This document shows positions 9,811-18,665 of a stretch of 25,635 nt of DNA, in pieces; within the stretch, counting starts at the first letter, position 1; every line of letters starts with the position of its first letter. The position numbers and the translations under genes were made by a program. The notes under the pieces were generated by a model. It searched no databases and was not told where the DNA came from. It worked only from the letters and a program-made list of their open reading frames with translations. The DNA is from Stentor coeruleus (lineage: Eukaryota > Ciliophora > Heterotrichea > Heterotrichida > Stentoridae), in contig MPUH01001029.1 of NCBI GenBank assembly GCA_001970955.1, positions 1-25,635 on the forward strand. Reading direction: 5' to 3'.

Positions 9811-10521
9811 TTAACTTATAATAGTCTCTACATCATGATAATTAGGATTCTCACATATTGACCTATGGAACAATTCAGTCTCCTGTAATCGACCAATCAC
9901 ATCCAACTCCTCATTTTCCATCTTACTAATCCTCATATCAATTTCCTCCTTCTGACTCATCTCCTCTCTTATTTTTCTCTGTAATTCTGCTTTGACCACA
10001 GCATTTCTCCTTATGGTATCTAATTTTTTCTTTTCAATTTTATGTTTTTTAAAAGCTATCACCTTCTGTTTACTATCTAGCTTCTTCAGTTTTTCTTCAA
10101 GTTGCTGCGTTTTTATTATTTCATCTATTTCAACGCTATTATCTTTAATGATTTTAGCATCTATCATTGATTTGTTTCTTCGCTCCCTTGTAAGATTTTC
10201 AACTTTTGCTTTATGAAGAGTTTTGATCTTGTTTATTTCTTGAGCTTTAGCTTCGAGTTGTAAGGAATTTCGATGTTTGATTTCGACTTTTTGCTTATAG
10301 GAATAAAAGTTTCTTGATTGGATTGACGTGATTTCTATAGTTTTTCGACGAGTTTGATGAATGGTTTTTAGGATTCGTTGCTCTTCTTGTTTTAAGTAAG
10401 CGATACGATTAGATAATGTGTGAAAGTCTTCTTCAGTTTTTTTGCGTGATTGCTTAGCTTCTGAGTACCGAAGGGTGTCAGAAAAACGAGTTGAGTCTAG
10501 TAAGGTATCGTCATGTGCCAT
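9811..10521 (-). CDS. Orphan coiled-coil protein, 236 aa
   Basis: A continuous minus-strand frame, ATG at 10521 to TAA at 9811. The protein is charged and almost wholly helical. From about residue 22 to 220 it shows heptad-like spacing of Leu/Ile/Met with abundant Lys, Glu and Arg, typical of a long coiled coil. The N-terminal 20 residues (MAHDDTLLDSTRFSDTLRYS) and the last 20 are polar. No signal peptide, membrane segment or enzyme motif is visible. Such proteins are common in ciliate cortex and basal bodies, but nothing here ties it to a structure. It is followed downstream on the same strand by SYF1 across a 603-bp gap, so co-transcription is not implied. Confidence 0.7.
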   Translation of the reverse strand: MAHDDTLLDSTRFSDTLRYSEAKQSRKKTEEDFHTLSNRIAYLKQEEQRILKTIHQTRRKTIEITSIQSRNFYSYKQKVEIKHRNSLQLEAKAQEINKIKTLHKAKVENLTRERRNKSMIDAKIIKDNSVEIDEIIKTQQLEEKLKKLDSKQKVIAFKKHKIEKKKLDTIRRNAVVKAELQRKIREEMSQKEEIDMRISKMENEELDVIGRLQETELFHRSICENPNYHDVETIIS

Positions 10522-11201
10522 TTAACAGTTTATTTAAAAATTTATGAGTAAAGATATTTATTATGTATTTAGCTAAACAGAATCTGATGACTAAATATAA
10601 GATTATAATTTTGAATATCTAAAATCAGTAAAAGGTTAGGAGGTTTGAAAATATTTATATAAAGAGTTAGAGATTTAGAGCTTATTGAAACTATTAGGTA
10701 ATTTTATAAGTCTAAAAATTAGTTTAAAATAAGATAGTAATTTATCACACAATAAAAACAGCAATTATAACTATATTTAAACCAAAATTTTCTTACAAAA
10801 TAACTTGTGTTTCATTCTTAATTATCAACAAAAATCTTAAAAAACTATATTCTAGCCTAATACTTTTGCATATAACCATAAAAACTGCAATCTAAATTGT
10901 AAATAAAAATCTAATTATCAAACAATCCTCATAAATAATCTATATTTTCTAGCAAAGCCCACAATCAAATCTATTTTAACCTAGAACTAATATAAAATAT
11001 CACAATCTCTTCTCCANCTAATACTTTTGCATATAACCATAAAAACTGCAATCTAAATTGTAAATAAAAATCTAATTATCAAACAATCCTCATAAATAAT
11101 CTATATTTTCTAACAAAGCCCACAATCAAATCTATTTTAACCTAGAACTAATATAAAATATCACAATCTCTTCTCCAAGGCAATATTTAATTATAACTTC
11201 A
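10522..11201. other. Intergenic region containing an assembly duplication
   Basis: About 680 bp between two minus-strand genes. No gene is visible. Nearly half of it is a direct duplication around an N (10857-11177), so the true spacing is probably about 520 bp. Confidence 0.5.
10857..11177. repeat. 160-bp direct duplication around a single N
   Basis: The 160 bases at 10857-11016 recur at 11018-11177 with an N at 11017 between them. I see one difference (TTTTCTAGCAAAG against TTTTCTAACAAAG). As with the pair around 3908, the single N and near identity point to two overlapping contig ends joined without merging. Confidence 0.88.
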
Positions 11202-13064
11202 TCAATTTAGTTTCCCTGCAATCCTCAGTTGCTCAGCCAACTCATTAATCCTACTCACAGCAATTTCTTGTATTTTCAAATATAAGTCATTACTCACAGT
11301 CAATGTAGACAAAGGTGTTGGTTCTCCATTCAAATCTGTAAGTCTTAGAGCAAATCTCTGAGCCCCATTCTTCACATCTTCCGATATACTTTCTGGATCA
11401 TGCAGTAAATCCTTCCCGCTTTCCAACACTTTTCTTTCAAGATTCTGCTCAACAGCCGCAAGTTCATTTTCAATTTTCATAACTTCACCTTTGTATTTAT
11501 CAATATCTTTTTGTAATCCCTGATTATTTTTTTCAAGACAAGCAATAGTTTGTGTATTTTCCATCAATTTCCGTTCTTGAATGCTGAGGGTTTTAACGTT
11601 TTCTAAGGCAGTTTCATAAGGAATTCCAGGAGTTTGAGAAATCTGTCTTAGATTTGTTAAATAATTAGCCGTAGAATGATAAAATGGGCTTGTGGAATAA
11701 TAAAAAGGGGCTCTGAGCTGCATGATTTCAGAGCAGAAATGGCTGAGAAAGGTATTTAAAGCGTTAACTTCAAGGACAATATCATCATTTATCAGTATAA
11801 TATCTTTAATTCCAGTGCTGTACTTTAAATATTTATCTAAACTCAGCCTTTCTATGAGTATTTTAGCCATATCCCCAACAGCTAATACTAAGTTTTTGCA
11901 TATATCCTGAACTTTTCCCCATAAAGTTTGCTTAGTAAACGAAGCAGCAGCACTAATCCCAACCCCCCTACATACCAAAACCCTAACTTTTTCTATATTC
12001 CCGACCAATTCACTATTAATTTTATGAATTTTTTCATTATCACTAATAACTTCTTCCTCTTTACTTATAATTGTTTTTATAATTCTCAACAAATAAACCA
12101 CATCATTTTCCTCCTTAGCCAAAATCATTAATATTTCATTACTTGAGCATGTTTTTTCACACAAAATTGATGTAGATTGCTTATAATTATCACAAAATCT
12201 CTTTGTAAAATCGGTATAAACACTTACAAGTTTTTTATTGTTTGATGATGAATTAGAGAATATGATTTCAAGTCTTTCTGAGTATTTTGATAAGAGTTTT
12301 TCGATTATTGGGCATGAAGATTGCAAAGATAAAAAGAGTTTCTGTAACCATTCGCTTTGCTTTTGTTGAAAATTACGATTGAATTTAGGACAGTTGAGAG
12401 GGCTGAAGAGGTTATAATCAGAGAGGTCTAAGGAGACTACAGATTTGAGGCTGTTTTGTAAGCTTGAAATTTTGTCTTTGAGCTCTGCTGATATTTTAAT
12501 AAAGTAGTTATGCGAGTCTTGGATTTCTTTGTTTTTGTTGTCTAGAAGACTTGAGTACTCTTTATTTTCTTTGAAGAGTCTTTGGACTGATGCTTGGTAT
12601 TGGTTAATTTCAATCCCTAAGGCTTCAACTTTATGCATATAATTTTTGACGAGCTCCTGGGCTTCTTTATAATTATCCTTAACCAATGCAATTTTGTCCT
12701 TATACTTTCTTCTTAATTCGAAATTTTTAATGTGTACTTGTTCGTTTTCATTAATTTTGTTAATCAGGTCTTCTTCGAGAACTTTGATTCGTTCCTGCTC
12801 TTTTTGTTGTTTGCCAGAATTTCCCCACCAGCCCATCCCCCAGTTACTCGGCTTCACTGTAAGCTTTTCTTGCAAACTTTCACATCGATGTATTAGTTGA
12901 TTGTAGTTTAATTGCAATGCTTCGATTTCTTCGTTTTTACGCTTGCATAAGCTCTCAAGCTCTTCAATTCGTTCTATGAGCTTTGCTTTTTCTTCACGCT
13001 CACGAGCTGTGATTTTTTGCATGGCTACTTTTTCTGCTCTAAGCTTGTTAAGCTCGGAATCCAT
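11202..13064 (-). CDS. PPP1R21: PPP1R21-like coiled-coil protein, FERRY complex subunit
   Basis: A 620-aa, mostly coiled-coil protein (ATG at 13064, TGA at 11202). It follows vertebrate PPP1R21 in order: an N-terminal KLRAQ-type segment (NKLRAEKVAMQKI, residues 6-18), LEEDLINKINENEQVHIKNFE (about 96-116) matching the family's DL-x-KI-EN-E-x-HI block, the YNLFSPLNCPKFNR stretch (217-230), PYETALENVKTL near 485, and a C-terminal RINELAEQLRIA close to the family's RIVELTSQLQLA. It is shorter than the vertebrate protein (about 780 aa) and stops before the final TTKRSYEDQ region. A WGMGWWG insert lies at 75-81. In animals PPP1R21 is the scaffold of the FERRY complex, a Rab5 effector on early endosomes that links mRNA and ribosomes. 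Assignment rests on several collinear motifs in otherwise low-similarity coiled coil. Confidence 0.75.
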   Translation of the reverse strand: MDSELNKLRAEKVAMQKITAREREEKAKLIERIEELESLCKRKNEEIEALQLNYNQLIHRCESLQEKLTVKPSNWGMGWWGNSGKQQKEQERIKVLEEDLINKINENEQVHIKNFELRRKYKDKIALVKDNYKEAQELVKNYMHKVEALGIEINQYQASVQRLFKENKEYSSLLDNKNKEIQDSHNYFIKISAELKDKISSLQNSLKSVVSLDLSDYNLFSPLNCPKFNRNFQQKQSEWLQKLFLSLQSSCPIIEKLLSKYSERLEIIFSNSSSNNKKLVSVYTDFTKRFCDNYKQSTSILCEKTCSSNEILMILAKEENDVVYLLRIIKTIISKEEEVISDNEKIHKINSELVGNIEKVRVLVCRGVGISAAASFTKQTLWGKVQDICKNLVLAVGDMAKILIERLSLDKYLKYSTGIKDIILINDDIVLEVNALNTFLSHFCSEIMQLRAPFYYSTSPFYHSTANYLTNLRQISQTPGIPYETALENVKTLSIQERKLMENTQTIACLEKNNQGLQKDIDKYKGEVMKIENELAAVEQNLERKVLESGKDLLHDPESISEDVKNGAQRFALRLTDLNGEPTPLSTLTVSNDLYLKIQEIAVSRINELAEQLRIAGKLN

Positions 13065-13306
13065 GATGTATAAATTGTCATATTTAAGTGATTATTATTG
13101 AGGGTAATAAGATAATAATGCTGAACAAGGTTTTGCAAATGATAAAAATTCTAGTTCAAAACACAAAAGATAAACAAATACTATAGTCCCAACTTTAAAA
13201 TATATACTAAAATCTGCATACATTCATAATCTATAAAGCACTAAAGCCCTTTGATCCTCAAAATCCTTAAACTTCCCATAATAAATTTAAAAATTACTCT
13301 TAATAA
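13065..13306. promoter_or_regulatory. Compact divergent promoter region
   Basis: Only 242 bp separate the divergent starts of the PPP1R21-like gene (leftward) and the MORN gene (rightward). Both promoters must fit here, so they may share elements. No specific motif is assigned. Confidence 0.45.
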
Positions 13307-14422
13307 ATGGGTACAACATGCGCATGTTTTCACGAGCATACAGCCGATGAACTTGTGATAATAAATAAAGAAGCCTGCTTCGTAAAATCCTTAGAGAACC
13401 CTGAACTAATAGTAGACATAAACCCTTTAACTGAAAATACAAGTGACATGTATCTAAAAAGCATCATAAAACTCCAATGCGTCCTAAGAGGGTATATTGA
13501 AAGGAAAAAAGTTAAAGCCGATCTACAAACCCTTCAAATTACTAAATCAATAACTTCATCACCTCCTTTATGCAGAGACTTCCTTAAAGAAGTCCAAGGA
13601 GATTATCCATTTTACCTAAATGAGACTGTTCAAACAGTCAAACAGAAATTCAACCCTTTTAACTTTTCCGAACCTTTGCACGATGGTGTAGACTTAACAA
13701 AACGTGGCCCAATCAAACTTGAAAACGAAGCTATTTACGTAGGAGAATGGAATGCAAGACTTGAACGTCATGGTCGTGGAAGTCAAAACTGGATAGATGG
13801 GAGTTTATATGAAGGATACTGGCAAAATGATAGGGCAAATGGCAGAGGCCGTTTATTACATGCTGATGGCGATGTATATGAAGGTGATTGGAAAGATGAT
13901 AAAGCTTGTGGTTTTGGAAAATATATACATATGGATTCTTCACAATATGAAGGAGAATGGTATGAAGATAAACAACATGGGCATGGCATTGAAATATGGC
14001 CTGATGGGGCAAGGTATGAAGGAAGTTATCTATATGGAAGAAAAGATGGAAGAGGAAAGTTTTTATGGGCTGATAAAAGTAGTTATGAAGGAGAGTTTAA
14101 AGAAAACAATATACATGGATATGGAGCTTATAGATGGGGTGATGGGAGGATTTATGAAGGGCAATGGAAGGATAATAAGATGGACGGTAGAGGGAAGTTT
14201 ACGTGGAATGATGGAAGATCTTATGAAGGGGAGTATGTGGACGATAAAAAACAAGGATTTGGGGTTTTTAAATGGGCTGATGGGAGGAAATATGAAGGAC
14301 AGTGGCTTGATGGTAAGCAACATGGAAGCGGCATTTTTACTAATGTTTCAGGAGTTATTATAAAAGGAGAGTGGAGGGAAGGAAAGGCTGTAAATTCACA
14401 GATTATAGGGAATATAAGCTAG
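13307..14422 (+). CDS. MORN-repeat protein with IQ motif and lipidation signal
   Basis: A 371-aa protein. The N-terminus MGTTCACF has Gly2 followed by Cys5 and Cys7, consistent with N-myristoylation plus palmitoylation and hence membrane attachment. An IQ calmodulin-binding motif lies at 56-66 (LQCVLRGYIER). From about residue 142 there are nine full MORN repeats of 23 residues (YEG-x-W/Y/F ... GxG) and a partial tenth (IKGEW). MORN repeats act as membrane-associated scaffolds and dimerisation modules. In ciliates and apicomplexans they are found at cortex, basal bodies and cilia. The repeat DNA has a period of about 69 bp and leaves several other frames open by chance. The combination suggests a calmodulin-regulated cortical scaffold; that role is inference. 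Confidence 0.92.
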   Translation: MGTTCACFHEHTADELVIINKEACFVKSLENPELIVDINPLTENTSDMYLKSIIKLQCVLRGYIERKKVKADLQTLQITKSITSSPPLCRDFLKEVQGDYPFYLNETVQTVKQKFNPFNFSEPLHDGVDLTKRGPIKLENEAIYVGEWNARLERHGRGSQNWIDGSLYEGYWQNDRANGRGRLLHADGDVYEGDWKDDKACGFGKYIHMDSSQYEGEWYEDKQHGHGIEIWPDGARYEGSYLYGRKDGRGKFLWADKSSYEGEFKENNIHGYGAYRWGDGRIYEGQWKDNKMDGRGKFTWNDGRSYEGEYVDDKKQGFGVFKWADGRKYEGQWLDGKQHGSGIFTNVSGVIIKGEWREGKAVNSQIIGNIS

Positions 14423-15222
14423 AGTGTAAGGTTAAGATGGAAAATTAATGTTTGGTTTGACTAAAGCTAACTTTTTGAAGTTTGGGTATTAGAGCTTAAT
14501 GAATTATAATTATGGAGTTTAGGAAAGGAATAGATAACGATTATAGAAGAGTTATTGAGATTAATGGGTCTTAGTATTGATATAATATTCTAATTGTATT
14601 CTGAAGGATATTATTTAGATTAGTATGTTATTGATATATAATATTCTAATGGTATTCTGAAGGATATTATTTAGATTAGTATGCTAATATATAATATTCC
14701 AATGGTATTCTGACGAATATTATTTAGATTAGTATTGTTTTAATTAAAAAATATAAAGTTATTTATTAATTTCGTATAGATATAGAGATTTTTTGTAATG
14801 AATAATTTTGTAGGTTTATAAAATTGACTGCTGAAATAAAAGCATTGGGAATTGATTAATCTTAGTAAGTTTCATTAATTATATATATTTTTTTATAATC
14901 TTTTATAGAAAATATGACTTATTGACTTATACAAGTAACAGTTTAATAATTGTTTAAGAGGCTTCTAATTTGATTCACTAATTCATAATTGACAAACCAA
15001 ATACCACAAGTCCTTAATAAATATCAAAATGGCTTTCTAAAATCCCTAACAACAACTATACATTATAATCCCATCAATCCTAGACATTCTCTAAAACTTA
15101 TTTTTTCATCGTCTTCTAAATCCAAAAATCTTCAGCATTTAGCTTCACATAAACCTCATCACATACTCCAAAAATAATTTTCCATCTATTCTCCCAAACC
15201 TTTATCTTTAATAATATCCAAT
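14423..15222. other. Intergenic region with tandem hairpin repeat
   Basis: An 800-bp gap between two plus-strand genes. Apart from the three-unit repeat at 14571-14729 it is plain AT-rich DNA. A 62-codon ATG frame at 14989-15177 is not convincing. The last part is the upstream region of the gene at 15223. Confidence 0.5.
14571..14729. repeat. Three tandem units, each a 9-bp stem hairpin
   Basis: Three units of 53-56 bp, each containing ATAATATTC, a 15-base loop and GGATATTAT or GAATATTAT. Left arms are at 14582-14590, 14638-14646 and 14691-14699. Right arms are at 14606-14614, 14662-14670 and 14715-14723. The third unit pairs perfectly over 9 bp, and the first two have one T-G pair that would be a U-G wobble in RNA. 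Loop length is 15 in all three. The array begins about 150 bp past the MORN stop codon. It could be a minisatellite, a 3'-end signal or a structured transcript. Confidence 0.75.
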
Positions 15223-16842
15223 ATGGTCAAAGAAAAATTAATCAGCGAAATATTTTCAGATCAGCCTTGCTCTCCATCGGATCCAAAACCAAATCGTTTG
15301 AACAGTCCTTTAAAAAAAAAGCTTCCTTTCTTGACAATTTTCTCAAAAAAATCCAGTAAAAACTCAAATTCAAGTCCTAAGCTTTGCCCAGAGCATTCAA
15401 AATTTTTCTATTCTCATATCCAACCTCAGCTAGGATCACGTTTTCTAAAAGGGATTCAAGGAAAAATGAGAGTTCGACAGTCAAAATCCCCATCACCTGA
15501 GCGAAACTATTCAAATTTGAGAGGCAGTCATGAAAACAAAATTATAAAATTCAACAGCCAACAAGATGAACTAATTGCTGAATTTTTACAGGAAAGCCCA
15601 CGAATTCAAAACAGTGCAACTGAAAAAAAGCAATTTCATAAAAAGCACTTCAAAGTTCTCTCACCCTCATCAAAAAAAGCAAACCCAAACATTTTTTGCA
15701 ACCTAACCTCCTCACAGCGAGAAGCAAAAATAACAATAGACAGCGAGAAATTCACCTCTCTAAAAAAACACAAATCAGCTCCTATAACTTTAAAACCTAT
15801 AACCAATATCATTAAAACCAAATCAAATAAACGCGATAAAGCTCTTTTAAGAAGATTTACAAATGAATTCACCTCATTATGTGGAGATACAGGCTTCAGC
15901 TCAACAGGGTTTTTAAACTACAGTAAATTCTGCTGGATATTAAACAAGTTGAAATTTATAGAAGACTCTTTTAATAAATCAGAAGAAGAACGTGAATTAG
16001 TGTTAAAAGCATGGAAAATGCTAGGTGGAAATGAAGAAGGGAAAGTAAAAATTGATAATTTATATATTTTTTTACTTGGAATTATGAATATTGATGCAAA
16101 AATTGACCAGCCTGTTGTGTCTCCGAATTCAAGGTATCGACGGGGATTGTTGAGTTTTAGTAAAAAAGATGTGGCGAAGATACATAAGGAATTTATGTGT
16201 TTTTATGTTAATAGAACTGAAGAGAAGGAGTTAGAAAATATTCAACTTAACGAGTCTAATTTCAGCCCTGATGAGATTGTAAGTGGGGGAGAGACTCCAG
16301 AGATTATTGTAGATGAAGTTAAGAATAATCTTCCATTCAACAATGAGAAACACGATGACGAACATGGCAAAGTACTAGAGCTGCCAATAAAATACCCCAG
16401 CTCATTCAAACTCATAAAAAGAATTAGCCTAAGAAAACTCTCAGCAACCCCCAAAGACAATGAATTCAAATTAATAATAAGTGTGCTCGATCTAAAAAAT
16501 GATCAAAATATCTTTAACCATGTGCATCGATCAACTCAAAGCATCAGCGACAACACCCTAAAAAACTTATCTTTTAATTCAGACAGCGAAGATATAAAAA
16601 TCAAACCTTTATTAACACCTCAATCTAAATGCGAACCTAGATTATTTATTAATAAAATCAGGTTCGAAAAAGTAAAAAATATAAGAAATGAGCATGATTC
16701 TAAGAATGAAACGAATAATAGTGTATCATACAAAACTTTAAATAGTGTCAAGTTCAAGTTCCCAGATAGCAGGGATAATAGTGGGATACTGCTAAATGTT
16801 TCGCATGAGCTTACTTCTGATGAAAATAGAAAAATTAAATAG
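15223..16842 (+). CDS. Large basic protein with EF-hand-like segment, 539 aa
   Basis: An uninterrupted ATG-to-TAG frame. Residues 1-200 are basic, Ser/Lys-rich and probably disordered (KKSSKNSNSSPK, SPSPERNYS). Residues about 207-290 form a compact helical segment (LLRRFTNEFTSLCGDTGFSS, then NYSKFCWILNKLKF, then KAWKMLGGNEEGKVKIDNLY) that resembles paired EF-hands. The loops lack a full set of Asp/Glu calcium ligands, so calcium binding is doubtful. The remainder is charged and Ser/Asn-rich without a known domain. Similar EF-hand-like modules sit in many poorly characterised ciliate proteins. I cannot name a function. It has no close neighbour that would suggest one. Confidence 0.75.
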   Translation: MVKEKLISEIFSDQPCSPSDPKPNRLNSPLKKKLPFLTIFSKKSSKNSNSSPKLCPEHSKFFYSHIQPQLGSRFLKGIQGKMRVRQSKSPSPERNYSNLRGSHENKIIKFNSQQDELIAEFLQESPRIQNSATEKKQFHKKHFKVLSPSSKKANPNIFCNLTSSQREAKITIDSEKFTSLKKHKSAPITLKPITNIIKTKSNKRDKALLRRFTNEFTSLCGDTGFSSTGFLNYSKFCWILNKLKFIEDSFNKSEEERELVLKAWKMLGGNEEGKVKIDNLYIFLLGIMNIDAKIDQPVVSPNSRYRRGLLSFSKKDVAKIHKEFMCFYVNRTEEKELENIQLNESNFSPDEIVSGGETPEIIVDEVKNNLPFNNEKHDDEHGKVLELPIKYPSSFKLIKRISLRKLSATPKDNEFKLIISVLDLKNDQNIFNHVHRSTQSISDNTLKNLSFNSDSEDIKIKPLLTPQSKCEPRLFINKIRFEKVKNIRNEHDSKNETNNSVSYKTLNSVKFKFPDSRDNSGILLNVSHELTSDENRKIK

Positions 16843-17540
16843 GTTAATTTAATATGAGTAGAATGATTAGTAAAATAATTAAGGTTTTTAATATTGGTTT
16901 ACTATAAGATATGAGATTTATATAATAAATTTGTATTTAAGGGTATACAGAAAGATTATGGAAATGCGATTAGAGCATAAAGACGATTTTTTAACTGAGT
17001 TTAGTGTGCATTAATAGGCAATTTAAAATTTTTGATGCATGAAAGGTAAAGAGAATCAAATTTTATATTGGAAGTTGATTGATTATTAAAAAAAATTTAA
17101 AGTTAAATTATAGTTTTAAATAGTTTTTATATTATTATAGAATATGCACAGCGAGTATATTTGGATCAACCCTTTAGAAAAAAACTGTAATGTTGTAAGT
17201 GTATAAATTTATTAGGTATGCTCGCATCTATATTTTCATGGACAATAAAATGTTGTGTATTTTTTATGTAGTATCTTATATAATCAATCTTCCTGAGAGT
17301 TATATTTAATTATCTATCAAAATTTAGATGATTAATTTCTCTAAATATAATAATTAAACTTATCATTGATAAAAGGACTTATTTAAAGTCTTTTCATGAG
17401 TATTTCCTAAGTCATTTCTCATAATTTAAACTGAAATCATTTTTTTATCATAATCAACCTCATAATTCCAGATTAATTCTTCCATCATTCTCCCAGCATT
17501 TCTGCACTATATCTACTGTTACAACTTTGGCTGGAAAAAT
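16843..17540. other. AT-rich intergenic region
   Basis: About 700 bp with no gene, repeat or RNA visible. It contains the 3' end of the EF-hand-like gene and the upstream region of the small gene that follows. Confidence 0.4.
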
Positions 17541-17930
17541 ATGTCATTTCTTGAAGAAGGTTAGCCTGCCACTGGAGAATTTGATCGGACCGGAGTTGTC
17601 GAATAAAATATCTGGCTACATCAACCGCCTATCGAGTAGAGTAATAAAAAATCATCAAGTTACAAGTACATTCGTCACTAATATAATAGAAATCAAACCT
17701 TATGCTAATAACCTAAAAGTTCGAGTGATCCAACCAGCAAAAGAGTTTTACGACAAAGTTATCGATTCCTGGACTGAAATTTCAGACCATAACAACTCAA
17801 CTTCATTTCTGCTTGATGTCCGACAAAAGCTCGGATCTGATTGGAATGAAAAATATGTTTACCCAGCTTTATGTTTTATGAAGTTGCTAAAGAAGAATGG
17901 GTAAAGTCAAAAGATATTGGATATAACTAA
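17541..17930 (+). CDS. Small helical protein with two frame breaks
   Basis: The body is open in one frame (about 17560 to 17880) and reads like a folded, amphipathic protein (IGPELSNKISGYINRLSSRV, IQPAKEFYDKVIDSW), but that frame has no ATG start. The only nearby ATG, at 17541, is one frame away and gives MSFLEEG before a TAG at 17559-17567; moving forward one base there joins it smoothly to the body. At the 3' end the body frame ends at 17904. The frame of the ATG, open from 17850, continues with FYEVAKEEWVKSKDIGYN to a TAA at 17928, which suits the protein better. No 15-16 nt GT..AG intron explains either break. It could be a pseudogene, a site of sequence errors or a recoded gene. The family is not recognised. 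Confidence 0.5.
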
Positions 17931-18665
17931 TTTTTAAGATGTATGCAAGAAAGATTGATTAATATGTGGAGGGAGGCTATTATTGAAACTTCAAAGTCTT
18001 TTCAAGAGCACATGATAACGAAAACTAATGTGTAATATAAAAAAGTTTGATGTGCAGAAAGTATAAATAAACATAATTTTTTTTAAAATGAATTGGGATT
18101 GTGTATGCGATTTTAATGGTTTTGATATTATATTTTTTGATCAGTGGAGATAATGCTTTTTTAGGGTGCAAGGTATAAATATAAGAGCTTGAAGGTCTTT
18201 TATAGAAATAATTGATTTTTTTATATATAACAATCACTTAAAGCCATAATCTATCATTGATTTTCACATCCTTTGAATTATTTCCCTCTGCCAATATTAG
18301 GAATAATCAATGATTTCTAATAAATAAATACCTCTAGCTCATCTATATCTCCAGCTCAGCTTCAATTGCTTTCTAAGTTTTTTAAAAATCTATTCTATAA
18401 ATCTAAATCGATTTCCAGTATAAAAATCCCATATAGCATATTATTTTAAAAATCCAAACCTCCCTCCCATATAAAATCAGCAACTCTCACAATTCATTCC
18501 TCTAAAAACTTGACAAAACTATCCATTAACATCAACAGTTCCCTAAAATGTCCTTCATTTTCTCTATAAAATCTTTACATAAAAGTGTTTTCATTAAGCA
18601 AACTCCTCCTCAAATTCTCACAATAAAAACTTCAAAAGCTAATTTTCAATAGCTTTTTATAATAA
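17931..18665. other. AT-rich region upstream of the actin gene
   Basis: About 735 bp with no convincing gene. The final several hundred bases are strongly AT-rich with C-containing pyrimidine stretches and lead directly into the actin start codon (AATAAATGGAG), so they should carry its promoter. No discrete element is identified. Confidence 0.4.

Noticed and set aside
13731..14363. Several additional open frames on both strands within the MORN gene (for example 13731-14012 and 14063-14323 minus, 13797-14363 plus)
   Set aside because: They are shadows of the 69-bp MORN repeat, whose periodic sequence lacks stops in other frames. The MORN frame alone gives a recognised domain.
14989..15177. 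62-codon ATG frame before the EF-hand-like gene
   Set aside because: Short and of low-complexity composition, with no splice that joins it to the gene at 15223.
17527..17540. TTG at 17527 as start of the small gene
   Set aside because: Non-ATG starts are not expected in nuclear genes of this kind; the upstream part of that frame looks like untranslated sequence.
17893..18034. A 38-nt intron (GTAAAG to TTTAAG) joining the small gene to a short downstream ATG frame
   Set aside because: The length does not fit the 15-16 nt introns of heterotrichs, and reading on in the frame of the first ATG gives a better C-terminus ending at 17930.
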